Source: Pirellulaceae bacterium
GTDB taxonomy: Bacteria; Planctomycetota; Planctomycetia; Pirellulales; Pirellulaceae
Reading direction: 5' to 3'
NCBI GenBank assembly: GCA_028280445.1
Contig: JANQLU010000014.1
Location: 1-64,000 of the forward strand
Length of the DNA stretch: 64,000 nucleotides
In this document: positions 25,004-34,641 of the stretch, in pieces
Numbering within the stretch: position 1 is the first letter of the stretch
Layout of the letters: each line of letters begins with the position of its first letter
The notes under the pieces: model-generated
The model's database searches: none
What the model was told of the DNA's origin: nothing
The model's input: only the letters and a program-made list of their open reading frames with translations
Made by a program: the position numbers and the translations under genes

Positions 25004-28000
25004 TCAGTCAATAAACATGAACTCATTCAAATTGATAGACAACAGGCAGTAAAACGCCAGCGCCTGTTGTTGATCGACATCGTCTAGCGATTGCCAATCG
25101 GCGATCAATTGAACTCCGCGTTTGATTTCAGATTCAGTTGGTTTTCGTTGTGTCACACGCCAAAGAATTTCTTTGACCTGGGCATCGCGCTTCTGGTGCT
25201 TGGCCGCAATAATTTTTGCGAACTCAACCGCTTCGTTATTGGTAAACGAGCTATTGAGCAATCCGAGCGCCTGAGTTGGTTGGATGGTATTGAATCGAAC
25301 GGGGCAGGACGTATCCGTATCCGCCGCATCGAAATTGGCCAGCAATGGAACCTGCAGCGATCGTTTGATATGGACGTAAATACTGCGCCGTCGAACATCT
25401 TCGTCGCTGCTGCGGCCCCAACCATCTCCGGGGCGAGACTGTCCGGCAAGCACTTCGCGTGAAAGCACCGGGAAAATACTCGGGCCGTACATTTTTTTAA
25501 CATTCAAGCGACCGCTGACAGCCAGAATCGAATCGCGGACCTCCTCGGCGGTCAGTCGACGCATATTGAATCGCCAAAACAAATTGTTTTGTGGGTCAAC
25601 CGCATAAGCCGCTTTGTCATATTGGGTACTCATCCGATAGGTGCTCGACAGCATGATGAGTTTGTGCAATTTTTTCATGCTCCAACCACGCTCAACAAAT
25701 TCGGCGGCCAACCAATCCAGCAGTTTGGGATGCGTCGGTTTGGTACCTTGGAATCCAAAATCATTGGCCGAACGGACGATGCCACGACCAAAATGATGCT
25801 GCCAAATCCGATTGACCATCACGCGCGCCGTCAATGGATGTTCGGGGCTGATGATCCATTTTGCCAAAGCAAGTCTGCGGCCCGAAGACGATTTATCGGC
25901 AAGCGATTTGATTTTCGGCTGCGGTGGAGAAAGAATCGACACGAACGCGGGTTCGACTTTTTTGCCGCGAACATGGGCGTTGCCGCGAATCATTACATAC
26001 GATTCGGGCGGAGCACGATGATGCTCTTTGACGCACAAGACCCGCATCAAATGTGGAGGGTTTTCGCGTAGCCGTTTGAGCCGATTGAAATTGTCGCGAT
26101 AGTCATTGAATTGTTTTTGGGTAATGACTTTTTTTGAAATTCGTTTTTTGACCAACGGCAGTTTGTTTTGATCGTATTGAAAATCTTCGAACTCAACCGA
26201 CTCGAAATCCGCTTTGACAATTTTTTCGACGACCGCCATTTTCTTTTTGATCGCAGCGACCTGTTGATCAAATCGTTTTTGTTCCGCCGGGTCGGGTTGG
26301 CGACCAACTTGGCGAGTTGATGCGTCGATGACGGTATTATGTGCGCGAACGCCGTAACGCCGAATGTTTTGAAAAAACGCTAACATTTGGTAATAGTCCG
26401 ATTGCGGAATCGGATCGATTTTATGGTCGTGACATCGGGCACAATCGATGGTCAGCCCCATCATGGCTTGCGACGTCGTTGCCAAAATATCGTCGAGGTC
26501 GTCAAAAACAGCCTGCTGTTTATCCGCAGGTTCATCGTCCCATTGTCCCAGCCGATAATAGCCTGTGGCGATGATCGATTCGGGGGTCGGATTTTCAATT
26601 TCATCACCGGCGAGTTGCTCAAGCAAGAATTGATTGTAAGGTTTGTCAGCGTTGATGGATTTGATGACGTAGTCGCGATAGTGCCAGATAAATGGTTTGG
26701 TTCCATCGCGTTCGAAACTGTTTGACTCCGCATAGCGAACAATGTCGAGCCAATGCCGCGCCCATTTTTCTCCGTATTGAGGCGACGCCAAAAGTCGATC
26801 GATTAATTTTTCATACGCGTTCGGTGATCGATCGTTGACAAAGCTGATCACTTGGGCGGGAGTCGGCGGCAAACCAATCAAGTCGTAATAAACGCGACGG
26901 ACCAAAGCTGCTTTCGACGCGGCGGAAGCGGGCGACAATTGTTTGGTTTCCAAACCATGCAAAATGAATTGGTCGATTTCGTTGGTGACCCATTTTTTGT
27001 TTTTAACAACCGGTGGCTCCGGACGTACGACTTTTTGAAATGACCAGAATTTTTTGTTTTCCGCATTCACTGCCGGGACGTTTGATTTTTTGTTGCCATG
27101 ATTCCCGAGCGTTTTTTCAGCATCGGCTTTGTTCATCGGCATCCCGAGCTTGACCCAGGTTGTCAGAATTTTGATTTTGTCAGCCGGCAATTTTCCGTCG
27201 GGTGGCATTTCATAAGTGCCATAGTTAATTACGTCAATCAAGAGACTGGATTTTGGATTTTCAAGATTGACCGCTGGCCCAGATTCACCGCCTTCCAGAA
27301 TGGTTTTGCGGCTAATCAGTGCCAGATCGCCACCCAATTCTTCGGGGTCCTCGCCATGACATTCCATGCAGTGCTTTGTCAGAATCGGCTTGACCTTGTT
27401 TTCATAAAACGCAATTGCTTCGGTCGGAGACATTTTGACGACGGGTTCTGCGAGTTCGAACAATTGAACATCATCGAACCAGGCTTCACCTTTGGAACGC
27501 CCCCAACCTCCAAACAACATATTGACCAGTAATTCCGTTCGATTTCCCGAATTGAATCGAGTTGTAATTTTCGTCCAGTCGTTGGTTCCTTTGATTGCTT
27601 TTGATTTTCCGTCGAACTGGAGTTCGTGCAGATTCATTTGGGCTCCAAATCCGCCCGTCGACGTATCGAGCGCCTTGGTTTTGATCCAGCTCGTCAGCTC
27701 GTATTGTGTATTCGGTTTGACACTGACTTTAAAACTCCAGCTGGCATCCGCTCCATCGGTCGATTGAATCCGAACGCTGGTTTTGTCGTTATGGCCTGCG
27801 TCTTTGACATAACTGAAAACCGGTGAACCGCTCCAGGTTTTTTGAACCCAGCCAACCGGTTGATTGTTTTTGGCTTTAGAAAAATCCCCGTTGGCAATCA
27901 GGTTTTTTCCAACGCGACGCAGTTCGTCACTGCTGCTGTTTGATTCCTGAACACCGGTGGATGTTGTTGTTTCAGAATTGGATGGCTGAAAAACAATGGA

Positions 28001-28054
28001 GGCGACAAACGTCAGCCCTAACACAAACGACAGAGTGATTTTTGCGTAAATCAT
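25004..28054 (-). CDS. PSCyt1-DUF1549-DUF1553 protein with N-terminal CBM-like domain
   Basis: 1016 residues. After a signal segment (1-22), residues 50-200 look like a jelly-roll carbohydrate-binding domain of the CBM4/9 kind (NLIANGDFSKAKNNQPVGW ... GEAWFDDVQLFEL). Then comes the planctomycete cytochrome c domain PSCyt1 with one haem motif, CMECH at 229-233. Next is DUF1549 (about 355-560, VRRVYYDLIGLPPTP, WARHWLDIVRYAESNS) and DUF1553 (about 720-1000, LALAKWIISPEHPLTARVMV, NRIWQHHFGRGIV). It is probably periplasmic and redox-active, and works with the DUF1501 protein downstream. The CBM-like domain in front is an accessory that hints at a glycan target. First gene of a two- or three-gene operon. 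Confidence 0.92.
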   Translation of the reverse strand: MIYAKITLSFVLGLTFVASIVFQPSNSETTTSTGVQESNSSSDELRRVGKNLIANGDFSKAKNNQPVGWVQKTWSGSPVFSYVKDAGHNDKTSVRIQSTDGADASWSFKVSVKPNTQYELTSWIKTKALDTSTGGFGAQMNLHELQFDGKSKAIKGTNDWTKITTRFNSGNRTELLVNMLFGGWGRSKGEAWFDDVQLFELAEPVVKMSPTEAIAFYENKVKPILTKHCMECHGEDPEELGGDLALISRKTILEGGESGPAVNLENPKSSLLIDVINYGTYEMPPDGKLPADKIKILTTWVKLGMPMNKADAEKTLGNHGNKKSNVPAVNAENKKFWSFQKVVRPEPPVVKNKKWVTNEIDQFILHGLETKQLSPASAASKAALVRRVYYDLIGLPPTPAQVISFVNDRSPNAYEKLIDRLLASPQYGEKWARHWLDIVRYAESNSFERDGTKPFIWHYRDYVIKSINADKPYNQFLLEQLAGDEIENPTPESIIATGYYRLGQWDDEPADKQQAVFDDLDDILATTSQAMMGLTIDCARCHDHKIDPIPQSDYYQMLAFFQNIRRYGVRAHNTVIDASTRQVGRQPDPAEQKRFDQQVAAIKKKMAVVEKIVKADFESVEFEDFQYDQNKLPLVKKRISKKVITQKQFNDYRDNFNRLKRLRENPPHLMRVLCVKEHHRAPPESYVMIRGNAHVRGKKVEPAFVSILSPPQPKIKSLADKSSSGRRLALAKWIISPEHPLTARVMVNRIWQHHFGRGIVRSANDFGFQGTKPTHPKLLDWLAAEFVERGWSMKKLHKLIMLSSTYRMSTQYDKAAYAVDPQNNLFWRFNMRRLTAEEVRDSILAVSGRLNVKKMYGPSIFPVLSREVLAGQSRPGDGWGRSSDEDVRRRSIYVHIKRSLQVPLLANFDAADTDTSCPVRFNTIQPTQALGLLNSSFTNNEAVEFAKIIAAKHQKRDAQVKEILWRVTQRKPTESEIKRGVQLIADWQSLDDVDQQQALAFYCLLSINLNEFMFID

Positions 28055-28207
28055 TTTGTTTTCGAATTAAGTCGGAAAAACTGCGTCGTTAATAACGACC
28101 GTTCATATTATGAGCGAACATGAAAAAGTTTTCGAGAGTTTTTCTATTCGCAGATTGTCCAGGTTCGCGAATTGGTCTGTTTTCGTTCACGAGTGGCCCG
28201 TTTTCGT

Positions 28208-29128
28208 TCACGGATTTTGTTGTTGACGAACTTTTCGACTGTATTTTTCGAGAGTTTTTCGTTCGCGCCGTGTCAAACTTTCTTCGCCATGCTGATGAAT
28301 TTTTTCGAGAATTGCATCCGCTTCGTTTTTTAATTTTTCAAACGCATCATCTGGCTTATGAACTTTCAAATTCGGTTTGCCTGCTAAACGATCCTGAACC
28401 CACTGTGTTTTGATCCAGCGGAAATTCCATTTCAGATAATGATAGACAGCGGCAAAAGCGAAACCGGCCAGATGTGCCTCGCCAGCAATGCGACTGGAAT
28501 CACTGAGCGAGTTAAAGATATCGATGCCGACCATCAAAATGCCAAGAACCCATGCTGGCATTCCGAGAACGCCCCAAATGTAGATTTTTTGTTTGGGAAA
28601 ATTAAACACAAATAATCCGACAACCGCGGCGACGGCTCCGCTAGCGCCAACGGCACTTGCTGGACTTCCTCCCATTTGAATTTTCAGCAAATTGACTAAC
28701 AACCAGCCGAGACCTGATACAACGATTGCCAGCAAATAGAATTTCAGAAACTCTTCTTTGCCCAGTTTTTCCTCGACCGCCCGTCCGAGAAAAAACAGCG
28801 TGAGCATATTGAACAAGATATGGAAGATTCCAGATTTGGTACCCAACGATGCGTGGGCAAATCCGTACGTCAAAAGTTTCCAAAAATTCCAGGGCTCGCT
28901 AATGATGTTAGTATTTAGCGCCATCGTATACGACAGGAATCGAAGTGGTTTTTCGCCAGTCGCTGGGTTGGGAGGGCCAACGTGTTGTGTAAAACAATCA
29001 ATGAACCACAGGGCAACATTGATAATGATGATCGTCACGATTATCGAACGACCGCCTCCGCTACCAAAACCGAAACTCATACGTTGTTCGTAGGAGTCAC
29101 GGTAATATGAACGGTCTTCGATTCCCAT
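28208..29128 (-). CDS. Rhomboid family intramembrane serine protease
   Basis: 306 residues. Six membrane segments, with the Ser of GASGA at 163 in AVGASGAVAAVVGLFVF and the His at 219 in GEAHLAGFAFAAVYHYL making the catalytic pair. HILFNM (103-108) has the rhomboid His-x3-Asn pattern. The first 25 residues are hydrophilic. The last 75 residues (from about 232) form a charged, partly coiled tail with KLKNEADAILEKIHQHG, a feature of planctomycete rhomboids. It stands alone between the DUF1553 operon and the coiled-coil gene. Confidence 0.92.
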   Translation of the reverse strand: MGIEDRSYYRDSYEQRMSFGFGSGGGRSIIVTIIIINVALWFIDCFTQHVGPPNPATGEKPLRFLSYTMALNTNIISEPWNFWKLLTYGFAHASLGTKSGIFHILFNMLTLFFLGRAVEEKLGKEEFLKFYLLAIVVSGLGWLLVNLLKIQMGGSPASAVGASGAVAAVVGLFVFNFPKQKIYIWGVLGMPAWVLGILMVGIDIFNSLSDSSRIAGEAHLAGFAFAAVYHYLKWNFRWIKTQWVQDRLAGKPNLKVHKPDDAFEKLKNEADAILEKIHQHGEESLTRRERKTLEKYSRKVRQQQNP

Positions 29129-29237
29129 GAGTAAACCTGTGTTGGGTAGAACTTGATTCGAAATTTATCTTAACGATTTCGAGTTGATTGGCTAGTTCGA
29201 AGGGTTTTGCTCTGACGGCAAACACAAGCGGACCAAA

Positions 29238-29270
29238 CAAAAAACGCATCCACAAAATGTGAATGCGTTT
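29238..29270 (-). terminator. Intrinsic terminator of the coiled-coil gene
   Basis: On the minus strand, AAACGCATTCACA and its near-perfect complement (29242-29270) are followed by TTTTTTG. It lies 27 bases after the stop at 29297. Confidence 0.8.
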
Positions 29271-29296
29271 ACTGGTTTGCCATATTTTGCTGTCGA

Positions 29297-30841
29297 CTAT
29301 TTCCGATTTTCCGCTTCTTTTTCCAACAGCATTTTGTTGTATTTTTCGAGCAGTTGGTGTTTTTGTCTGATATCCGCATACAGGTCGTTAATTCGCTGCA
29401 TGGTATTTCGGACTTCCTCGTCGAGTTCCGAACGCAATGTTTCGACAGATTCGCGGTCTTTATTCAAATTCACATTGTCACTGGACAATTCGCGAACATG
29501 TTTCTGTTTCAAATTGATTTGCGCGTTTAATAGTTCGTTGCTTTTCGTAACCAGTTTGATATTTTCCCGCCAGTCGATCGTCCGCAACTCAAGATCTGTT
29601 GTGTTTTCACGAATTTTTTGAATCCGCGCTGGAATGTCGACAATGGCACGTCGGTAAACTTCATAGTCAATCGTAGCCACACCGCCATTGGGGTTCAGCG
29701 GTGACATTTTTACTAGGCCGTCTGCTCCTTCATCGCAGGCGCGAACACTGAAATATCCGGATTCTTTGGCTTTCAATGTGGCAACGCCGTCATCGGTTCC
29801 AGCTTTCAACGTTGGATTCACCGCCAACCCAGTATTCGGATCGATGGCTGAACGATTATTGAGAGTATTGGAATCGTCTGTATTGTCCACTTGGACTTTG
29901 ATCGTTTGTTTGTCTTTTATTGTGAGGTGGTAGTATCGTTCATCTTGACCTTTGTCAAATTTTCTACCATTGCCGTTTTTTTGCAGCCAAGCATTGATAT
30001 CGGTCAATTTCATTCCTTCGAATGCATAATCGTCAACCAATGACTCGTATTCGGTGTCCGTCAAGCTATCCGGTTTGGCAAACAACTCTTTAAATTTGTC
30101 ACGCATTAATTTGACATGGGTATCAACATCGAAATTGATATTGGCTGGCGGATTCGCTGGATCAAATGGTTCGTCATACACCGCACGCAGCAATGAATCG
30201 GTCGGGTCAATCGGCATTTTTTCGAATACCGTCCATCGAACGGATTGCATGGCGTCGGCGTCGGTGAATGCCGCTGTGTCAGCAATGAATTGTCCTTTGG
30301 CAGTCACAGTATCATCGGCAACGTTCGTAACGAGAACGGCACCTACATAATCCGTAGCAACGCGGACCGGAGTATCTGAGTTCTTGACTGTGACCCCTTT
30401 TTCTTTGAAGACATACAACAGCATGTCGTTTTCGATCTGGCTCGAAGCACCAGGACCAAATGTAATGGTGACCGAATTGGGGCCGGCAACCGCTGGTTTG
30501 GTATTTCGCCAGACACGGCCTTGACCGGTCAACTCAATATCCAAAATCGTTTCGATTCCCAACAGTGAATTGCGTTTCAATTCGATTTCGTCAGCATCAC
30601 CATAAAGTGCTTGACGATATTTCGCTTTTTCAGTCTCGAGCTTGTCAAGTGTTTCGTTGTATTGCTTGACCCAATCGATACGCGTCCGAACTGCCGCTGA
30701 CATAAAAATCACGCAGGCACCCATCGCGACGAACACAACAAACATCAGCATGACATGGAGAATCTTTGAAGTCTTTGCACTCAAAATGCAAAAGACCAAA
30801 GCTACGATCGCAAGGAGTCCTAATACGGCATAGGTAATCAT
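29297..30841 (-). CDS. Two-helix membrane protein with C-terminal coiled coil
   Basis: 514 residues from the ATG at 30841; an upstream alternative would add 21 hydrophilic residues before the first helix. Two transmembrane helices (ITYAVLGLLAIVALVFCILS, ILHVMLMFVVFVAMGACVIF) are followed by a short coiled coil (WVKQYNETLDKLETEKAKY), a large beta-type region (about 100-390) with no motif I know, and a long C-terminal coiled coil (about 410-514, LLNAQINLKQKHVRELSSDN and on). It looks like an envelope-spanning structural protein. It is divergent from the export operon, with about 400 bases between them, and may share regulation with it. Confidence 0.75.
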   Translation of the reverse strand: MITYAVLGLLAIVALVFCILSAKTSKILHVMLMFVVFVAMGACVIFMSAAVRTRIDWVKQYNETLDKLETEKAKYRQALYGDADEIELKRNSLLGIETILDIELTGQGRVWRNTKPAVAGPNSVTITFGPGASSQIENDMLLYVFKEKGVTVKNSDTPVRVATDYVGAVLVTNVADDTVTAKGQFIADTAAFTDADAMQSVRWTVFEKMPIDPTDSLLRAVYDEPFDPANPPANINFDVDTHVKLMRDKFKELFAKPDSLTDTEYESLVDDYAFEGMKLTDINAWLQKNGNGRKFDKGQDERYYHLTIKDKQTIKVQVDNTDDSNTLNNRSAIDPNTGLAVNPTLKAGTDDGVATLKAKESGYFSVRACDEGADGLVKMSPLNPNGGVATIDYEVYRRAIVDIPARIQKIRENTTDLELRTIDWRENIKLVTKSNELLNAQINLKQKHVRELSSDNVNLNKDRESVETLRSELDEEVRNTMQRINDLYADIRQKHQLLEKYNKMLLEKEAENRK

Positions 30842-31242
30842 TGGATTGAATTGCCTCTGACAGATGAATTCATGGATGGATTGATGACGTAATTCAACCG
30901 GCACGGTTGGGAATCGTATCCACCAATTTTAACTTGGCCATCGCACCCATATCGTCTCAAAATCCTCATTTCCGGGGACTTTTGACAAGAAAATGATAAT
31001 TTAGGGGCTTTGGGTCGTCAACGAACGCTCAGCCCGAGCCCTTGCAATTGGATTAATCGTTTAGGTCACTTGTTTCACTACGTGGATCACCGTCTCAAGT
31101 GTCAGAAACCTTCAAGGCACTCGGCCTACAATCCCGAATTTCAATACTACCGGCGTCTTCGTTCGTTCCCTCAAAGTCCCTAAATTACGAACTTTGAAGA
31201 TCTTTGCCTGACCCAGTTCGTGTTGGCTATTGGAATATCAAA
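30842..31242. other. Divergent intergenic region ahead of the export operon
   Basis: About 400 bases that should hold the promoters of the coiled-coil gene and of the TolC-like operon. No repeat family member, RNA gene or clear operator seen. Confidence 0.4.
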
Positions 31243-34227
31243 GTGAAATTCAAACTTTTTTGCCTTGTACTGATTGCAGTCGGAACAACCACCATTGTTT
31301 TGGCCTCTGGTTGTCACCGGGGATTTTATCGACGGCAGGCCGATGCCGAGGCCCAGGCACTCATTCGTCAAAAAGCGTGCGATCCTCGCTGGAATCTGCA
31401 GGATACGACGATCAATATCGACCCTGAATCTCGGATGTTTGATCCGTTTTCCGCCGATCACCCACCTATTCCGCCAGATGATCCAACATCACACCAACTC
31501 ATGAAATGTGTGGATGGCAAAAATGGTTATCCTCATTGGCATGCCAATGGTGATACCAGCCATGTTGAAAACCCCGAATGGCTGCAAAATTTGCCCATCA
31601 ATGACAAAGGCATCGTCGAACTCGACCTAGAACGCGCATTTCGACTCGCTCAAATTCACTCCACGGATTACCAGCAACAACGCGAGGAACTCTACCTGTC
31701 CGCGTTGGATGTCAGCCTCGACCGGTTTGGTTTTGATTCACAACTGTTCTCCGGCTTCAACTCGTTTGTGGAAAATCGTGGCGCCCTGTCTGCTGGCGGT
31801 CCAAGTACAACTTTGGAAACGGCGCTCGGCAACCAAGGCCTTCGTCTGCAGAAACTTGGCATTACCGGTTCAACATTAGCGACCGGTTTGGCCAATACGA
31901 TGATTTGGCAGTTTGCCGGACCGAATACGCAAACAGCAACGACGCTACTCGATTTTTCACTGATCCAACCACTGCTTCGAGGTGCTGGTCGTGATCGCAT
32001 TCTGGAAACGTTGACGCAATCTGAACGGACCCTGTTGGCCAATGTTCGTCAAATGGAACGTTACCGACGCGGTTTTTATCTTCAGGTTGTGATCGGTCGG
32101 AATCCAGGTCAAGGTCCTTCGCGCGCAGGAAATTTCCTGATTCAACCTGGAACAGGTTCGGCCAATGCAGGCGGTTTTCTCGGGTTGTTGCAAACCCAGC
32201 AACAAATTCGAATTCAAGAATACAATGTCAGTTCGCTTAAAAACGTTCTGGATCAACTTCAAGAGTTTTTGGCTGCCGAACGGATTGACTCGTTGCAGGT
32301 CGCGCAAGCTCAATCACAACTTTATGGTGCACAAAACAATCTGCTCCGATTGAAAACAAATTATCAACGTCAATTGGACGCCTTCAAGCAGAGCCTTGGT
32401 CTTCCTCCGGATCTGCCAGTGAGCATTCGTGATCCGATTCTCGATCAATTTGAATTAATTGATGATGGAAACAACAAACGCCAGGAAGAAATCGATGGGC
32501 TAAAGATCCAATTGGGTGAAAAACTGATTGCAATTACTGAAAAAGTAAAAGCCAATCGATTCCGCGTTGACGAAAAAGAAAGTTCGTTGGACTACGGTCT
32601 GAGATGGAACCAGTCGTTGGCAAAAGACATTGCCGATCTCAAACCGTTCCTGCAAAAAATCAAACCGCTGGTCACCAAAATCCGTGATGACGACGCTATC
32701 CGGGTCAAACAAGACTTTGATAAATTCGAATCCGTTCGCGGCGATCGAATTGCCGATCTGAAATCATTGCGCGAGTTTATTCGCAAAACGGGTGGCAAAG
32801 AACGTTATTCGATCGACCCCAGCCTGTTGTCGGACGCAGGTCTGGATGTTCCGTACGACCCCAACTCTGAAAGTTTTGAAAGCAATGTAGCGGTTCTCGA
32901 ACGCGTTCCAGAATTGCGTGACCAATTGAAAACGTTGCTGACAAAAAACCTGGTCAAAATTGAACAGGAATTGAAACGCCTCAACAGCGAAATCGACAAA
33001 TTGAAAGATGTGAAGGCCGCCGATGTCGCAGCTCCTGATGCGGCCAAACGTCTTTACAAACAAGTCAAAGACGGACTGCTCGACATTATTCCACAACAGC
33101 TGACCGAAATCGGCAGCGTGGCACTTGAGTTGTCGTTGCTCCAGGCTCGAGCTCGGGCTGACTCGATTGAACTGCCACAAATCGAAATCGATGCCATTCA
33201 AGCGACCAAGATTGCCCGCGAATTCCGCCGCGATTGGATGAATGCCCGTGCCAGCCTCGTCGACCAATGGCGCCAGATTGAATTTGTCGCGGATCAACTC
33301 GAAAGCCAACTGGATATCGTTGTCAGTGGTTCGGTCGGTAATTTCGGCAGCAATCCTTTTTCACTGCGGGCTGAAACAGGAACCGTGCGGGCTGGATTTC
33401 AGTTTGATTCACCCATCAATCGTCAACAAGAACGTAATACATACCGTGAAACACTGATTCGTTATCAACAGTCCAAACGTAGTTTCTATGAATTCGAAGA
33501 CGCGATCAAAGCGAACCTTCGTGAGATCATTCGACAAATCCAATTGAATCGAATTCAATTTGAACTGAACCGTCGAAGTGTGAAAGTTTCGATTCGGCAA
33601 GTTGAAAATGCACGGCTACGACTTGAGGAACCTGCATCGGTCAATTCAATCGGTCGAATTAATCAGCTCGGTGCAACAACCACCCGTGACTTGACGGGCG
33701 CGATCAACCAGCTGCAGGGCGACCAGAACGCATTTTTGAATGTGTGGGTCTCGCTTGAGGTCCTGCGTCGAAACCTCGATTTTGATATGGGCACCATGCA
33801 ACTGGACGATAGCGGAGCTTGGATCGATCCAGGAGAAATTGATCCATCGATCGCGCAACGTGTCGCTTTAAAGTATGGAATAGACTGCGATCCTCTGTCT
33901 GGTGAGTTAATTTTGGTTCCCGAAGGTGTTCAACCAAATATCCAGAACACTCCGGCGCCTGAAACACCCACTCCAGCAGATCCATCCAACGGGTCCAACC
34001 CGACTGATGGATCAAATCGACTCGATCAGGGTTTACTTCAGATTGGAAAAAGCAACCAACCAAAATCCGAAGAACCGGTTAGTGATTATCGCCGTCTGAT
34101 GAGCCGTTTGACTCGGCTCAAAAATCGGTCACTGCAGTCGTCCGAACCTGTGCGATCGGGCACAAACTCTGAGCGCACCGCAGTGCTAGACCTGTCGGGA
34201 TCGCAGAAAGCGATCAGACGGCGATAA
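31243..34227 (+). CDS. TolC-family outer membrane efflux protein, extended
   Basis: 994 residues from a GTG at 31243, which gives a clean lipoprotein signal (KLFCLVLIAVGTTTIVLASGC). A TTG at 31204 would add 13 residues. TolC-type proteins are about 430-500 residues, so this one is about double. The first half has TolC-like helices (LDLERAFRLAQIHSTDYQQQ; YNVSSLKNVLDQLQEFLAA). An insert of about 250 residues in the middle is rich in coiled coil (KIEQELKRLNSEIDKLKDVK). The second half returns to the family pattern (VSGSVGNFGSNPFSLRAETG, INRQQERNTYRETLIRYQQS, VSIRQVENARLRLEEPAS). A Pro/Thr/Ser-rich tail follows. The adaptor, ATPase and permease genes come next. Confidence 0.88.
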   Translation: MKFKLFCLVLIAVGTTTIVLASGCHRGFYRRQADAEAQALIRQKACDPRWNLQDTTINIDPESRMFDPFSADHPPIPPDDPTSHQLMKCVDGKNGYPHWHANGDTSHVENPEWLQNLPINDKGIVELDLERAFRLAQIHSTDYQQQREELYLSALDVSLDRFGFDSQLFSGFNSFVENRGALSAGGPSTTLETALGNQGLRLQKLGITGSTLATGLANTMIWQFAGPNTQTATTLLDFSLIQPLLRGAGRDRILETLTQSERTLLANVRQMERYRRGFYLQVVIGRNPGQGPSRAGNFLIQPGTGSANAGGFLGLLQTQQQIRIQEYNVSSLKNVLDQLQEFLAAERIDSLQVAQAQSQLYGAQNNLLRLKTNYQRQLDAFKQSLGLPPDLPVSIRDPILDQFELIDDGNNKRQEEIDGLKIQLGEKLIAITEKVKANRFRVDEKESSLDYGLRWNQSLAKDIADLKPFLQKIKPLVTKIRDDDAIRVKQDFDKFESVRGDRIADLKSLREFIRKTGGKERYSIDPSLLSDAGLDVPYDPNSESFESNVAVLERVPELRDQLKTLLTKNLVKIEQELKRLNSEIDKLKDVKAADVAAPDAAKRLYKQVKDGLLDIIPQQLTEIGSVALELSLLQARARADSIELPQIEIDAIQATKIAREFRRDWMNARASLVDQWRQIEFVADQLESQLDIVVSGSVGNFGSNPFSLRAETGTVRAGFQFDSPINRQQERNTYRETLIRYQQSKRSFYEFEDAIKANLREIIRQIQLNRIQFELNRRSVKVSIRQVENARLRLEEPASVNSIGRINQLGATTTRDLTGAINQLQGDQNAFLNVWVSLEVLRRNLDFDMGTMQLDDSGAWIDPGEIDPSIAQRVALKYGIDCDPLSGELILVPEGVQPNIQNTPAPETPTPADPSNGSNPTDGSNRLDQGLLQIGKSNQPKSEEPVSDYRRLMSRLTRLKNRSLQSSEPVRSGTNSERTAVLDLSGSQKAIRRR

Positions 34228-34641
34228 AATTAGTAGAATCCGAATGTCCAAATACGCGAAAACGCCAACATTTTCGCTCGAATTGCGAATCTGACGCAAC
34301 CTCCAGCGAGAGGCGGGGTTGAATTAAAGCAGCGAATGCGAATTATGCCGCCTGAATGCCCGCTGGGCAGGTCTGGTATCTTCATATTGTCGCACGAACG
34401 ACGACCCGCGCCCTCCATTCCGTCAAATGTATCAACTCTTGACCATGTCAGGGCAGATTGTCGAGTTGCAACAGGAATTTCCGAAAAGCGGTTATATGCG
34501 GGTTACTGCTACGGTTGGGCGTCCTTGTGATTGCTTTTTTGACCGAATGGATTCCGAACCCGGGTTTTTGATATGCACCGATGTCAGTGCGTATTTTAGA
34601 ATAGATTGGCGGTTTTTTAATCGATACTTTGTGAGATACAG
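34228..34641 (+). other. Intergenic region inside the export cluster
   Basis: 414 bases between the TolC-like gene and the adaptor gene. It is long for an operon gap, so the adaptor, ATPase and permease may have their own promoter here. No motif or repeat recognised. Confidence 0.35.

Noticed and set aside
28180..28217. Direct repeat GTTTTCGTTCACG after the rhomboid gene
   Set aside because: Only two short copies, partly in the end of the gene; too little to call an element.
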